Positions 62,919 through 64,000 of a stretch of DNA of 64,000 bases are shown in pieces (the first letter of the stretch is position 1; every line of letters starts with the position of its first letter). Position numbers and translations under genes: made by a program. The notes beneath the pieces were generated by a model. It did not search any database and was not told the DNA's origin. It saw only the letters and a program-made list of their open reading frames with translations. This DNA comes from Spirochaetota bacterium (GTDB lineage: Bacteria; Spirochaetota; Spirochaetia; Treponematales; UBA12059): assembly GCA_029547205.1 (NCBI GenBank), contig JAKPPT010000020.1, forward strand, positions 62,001-126,000, given 5' to 3'.

Positions 62919-64000
62919 TTATATTACTGGAGCAATACCAATGAGCCAGAGCAACAGAATAATGATGCTCACAATCGTAAGCGGTAATCCAAGTTTGAGG
63001 TAGTTTCCAAATGTAACCGTTACTCCTCGTTTTTTTGCAAGTTCTGCCATAATAAGGTTTGCAACGCTTCCCAGCAGGGTAAAATTGCCTGCAAGCGTAG
63101 TGCATCCTGCAAGAATAAGCCAGAGCTGTGTTGGATTTGGCATCGAGGGTACAATGGTGCGGAGGAGCATCACTGTTGGAACATTTGAGATTATCTGACT
63201 CATTACTGCAGCAATGATACCAAAGCCAGCAGGATTTTTTTGCATTACTGAGCTCATGTGTTCATAAAAGAATGTAAAAACACTGCTTCCTGCTGCTGCG
63301 CGAGTGATGACAAAGAGTGATGGAAATAGCACGAGAAGTGACCAATCTACATCGGCAAAAACTCGTTCAGGGCTGATACGCCTCGTGATGAGCAGAAACG
63401 CTGAACCTGCAAGCCCTGCAATGCTTACAGGAAGCCCTAGTATAACGCAGAGAGTCATAATCACAAATGCTATACCTGATTTTATAAGAAGCGGTTTGTA
63501 AATAAATATTCGTTCACTTCTATATGATGGTTGGTTGTGCGCAGTAAAATCCTTACGGAATAGCACCAAAATGAGCACATATGCAATACCCAGAATAAGG
63601 ATCGCAGGCGGTATAAGATATAATGAAAATGTCCCGAATGACATGCCGGAACTTGCCCCGATGAGTATGTTTTGAGGGTTGCCGATTATCGTCGTCATCG
63701 ACCCAATGTTCGCACTCACTGCAATACCTAAGAGATACGGCAGGGGATTTAAGCCCATAGAGAGAGTTACATCACAGACAATGGGCGTGAGCATCATGAC
63801 CAAAGGATCATTTATGAACAGCGCTGAAAGGAAGCTTGAAAAGAGAATAATGAGGAGCAGGAGGAGTGCTGGATTGTGTGCTCGTTTTTTGAGGAGATGA
63901 CCTGCAAGTGTAAAAAAACCTGCATAGCGCAAATTCGCATTGAACACCATCATGGAAAACAACAGGACAATTGTGTTAAGATCCACTGCCTGGTACGCCT
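62919..64000 (-). CDS. ArsB/NhaD-type (SLC13-like) ion transporter, N-terminus outside window
   Basis: At least 360 residues are visible. The frame stays open to the window edge, with AYQAVDLNTIVLLFSMMVF at the edge, a typical internal segment of ArsB/NhaD/CitM transporters. About nine membrane helices follow. The pore motifs LFINDPLVMMLTPIV and SANIGSMTTIIGNPQNILIGASSG are well conserved. Members export arsenite or exchange Na+/H+ or dicarboxylates; the ion cannot be chosen here. The GTG at 63986 is inside the gene, not its start. Confidence 0.85.
   Translation of the reverse strand, partial: AYQAVDLNTIVLLFSMMVFNANLRYAGFFTLAGHLLKKRAHNPALLLLLIILFSSFLSALFINDPLVMMLTPIVCDVTLSMGLNPLPYLLGIAVSANIGSMTTIIGNPQNILIGASSGMSFGTFSLYLIPPAILILGIAYVLILVLFRKDFTAHNQPSYRSERIFIYKPLLIKSGIAFVIMTLCVILGLPVSIAGLAGSAFLLITRRISPERVFADVDWSLLVLFPSLFVITRAAAGSSVFTFFYEHMSSVMQKNPAGFGIIAAVMSQIISNVPTVMLLRTIVPSMPNPTQLWLILAGCTTLAGNFTLLGSVANLIMAELAKKRGVTVTFGNYLKLGLPLTIVSIIILLLWLIGIAPVI

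Overview
The window is a stretch of bacterial chromosome with moderate to low GC. It is densely coded on both strands and carries no insertion sequence, prophage or CRISPR array. Gene content suggests a spirochaete, most likely a Treponema/Spirochaeta relative. The pointers are a DUF115 'motility-associated' protein, many exported lipoproteins and beta-barrel-like proteins, a CHASE2 cyclase beside a FecR protein, and the order rpsP-KH-rimM-trmD-rplS followed by a FlhB-C-like gene, an HD-GYP gene and yraN. This assignment is inference from content; no rRNA or marker phylogeny was possible.

Layout. 1-2.1 kb: an AT-rich two-component pair (histidine kinase cut by the window edge, receiver-only regulator) and a small membrane protein. 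2.2-7.4 kb: a CHASE2 adenylate cyclase divergent from an envelope operon ending in a FecR-domain protein. 7.5-12.9 kb: acyl-CoA ligase, then clpS-clpA-aat. 13-18.3 kb: an overlapping five-gene operon of two PEGA/barrel-like proteins alternating with three lipoproteins. 18.4-22.6 kb: PLP aminotransferase, U32 protein, glutamate dehydrogenase. 22.9-28.4 kb: ribosome/tRNA-modification operon running into FlhB-C-like, HD-GYP, YraN, a FlgM-like small ORF and a zinc-motif protein. 28.5-34 kb: serS, prfA-prmC, and a Rel-family protein with a damaged hydrolase site. 34-42.9 kb: paired M16 peptidases, a Dph6-like PP-loop protein, an MBL/beta-CASP protein, lepA and DUF115. 42.9-50.3 kb: PpiC-type foldase, the aminoacyl-transferase Bpt with a coupled small ORF, HtrA, tRNA-Arg(CCT), RNase II/R, and rplM-rpsI. 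50.5-64 kb: an HTH-EIIA fusion, pdxST with a divergent MocR/PdxR regulator, uvrB, uxuA, diguanylate cyclase, tyrS, an HD protein, aminopeptidase-AMMECR1-MEMO, and an ArsB/NhaD-type transporter cut by the window edge.

Themes. (1) Both transferase branches of the bacterial N-degron pathway (Aat and Bpt) plus the adaptor ClpS and unfoldase ClpA are present; clpP is not in the window. (2) At least six genes have sigma-70-like -35/-10 elements placed so that transcription should begin at or next to the start codon, with no Shine-Dalgarno sequence, so leaderless mRNAs look common. (3) Second-messenger genes are frequent: cAMP (CHASE2 cyclase), c-di-GMP (GGDEF and HD-GYP) and (p)ppGpp (Rel). (4) The five-gene envelope operon at 13-18.3 kb is the least explained block. 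All starts were checked by eye against ribosome-binding sites, and several differ from the longest open frame.
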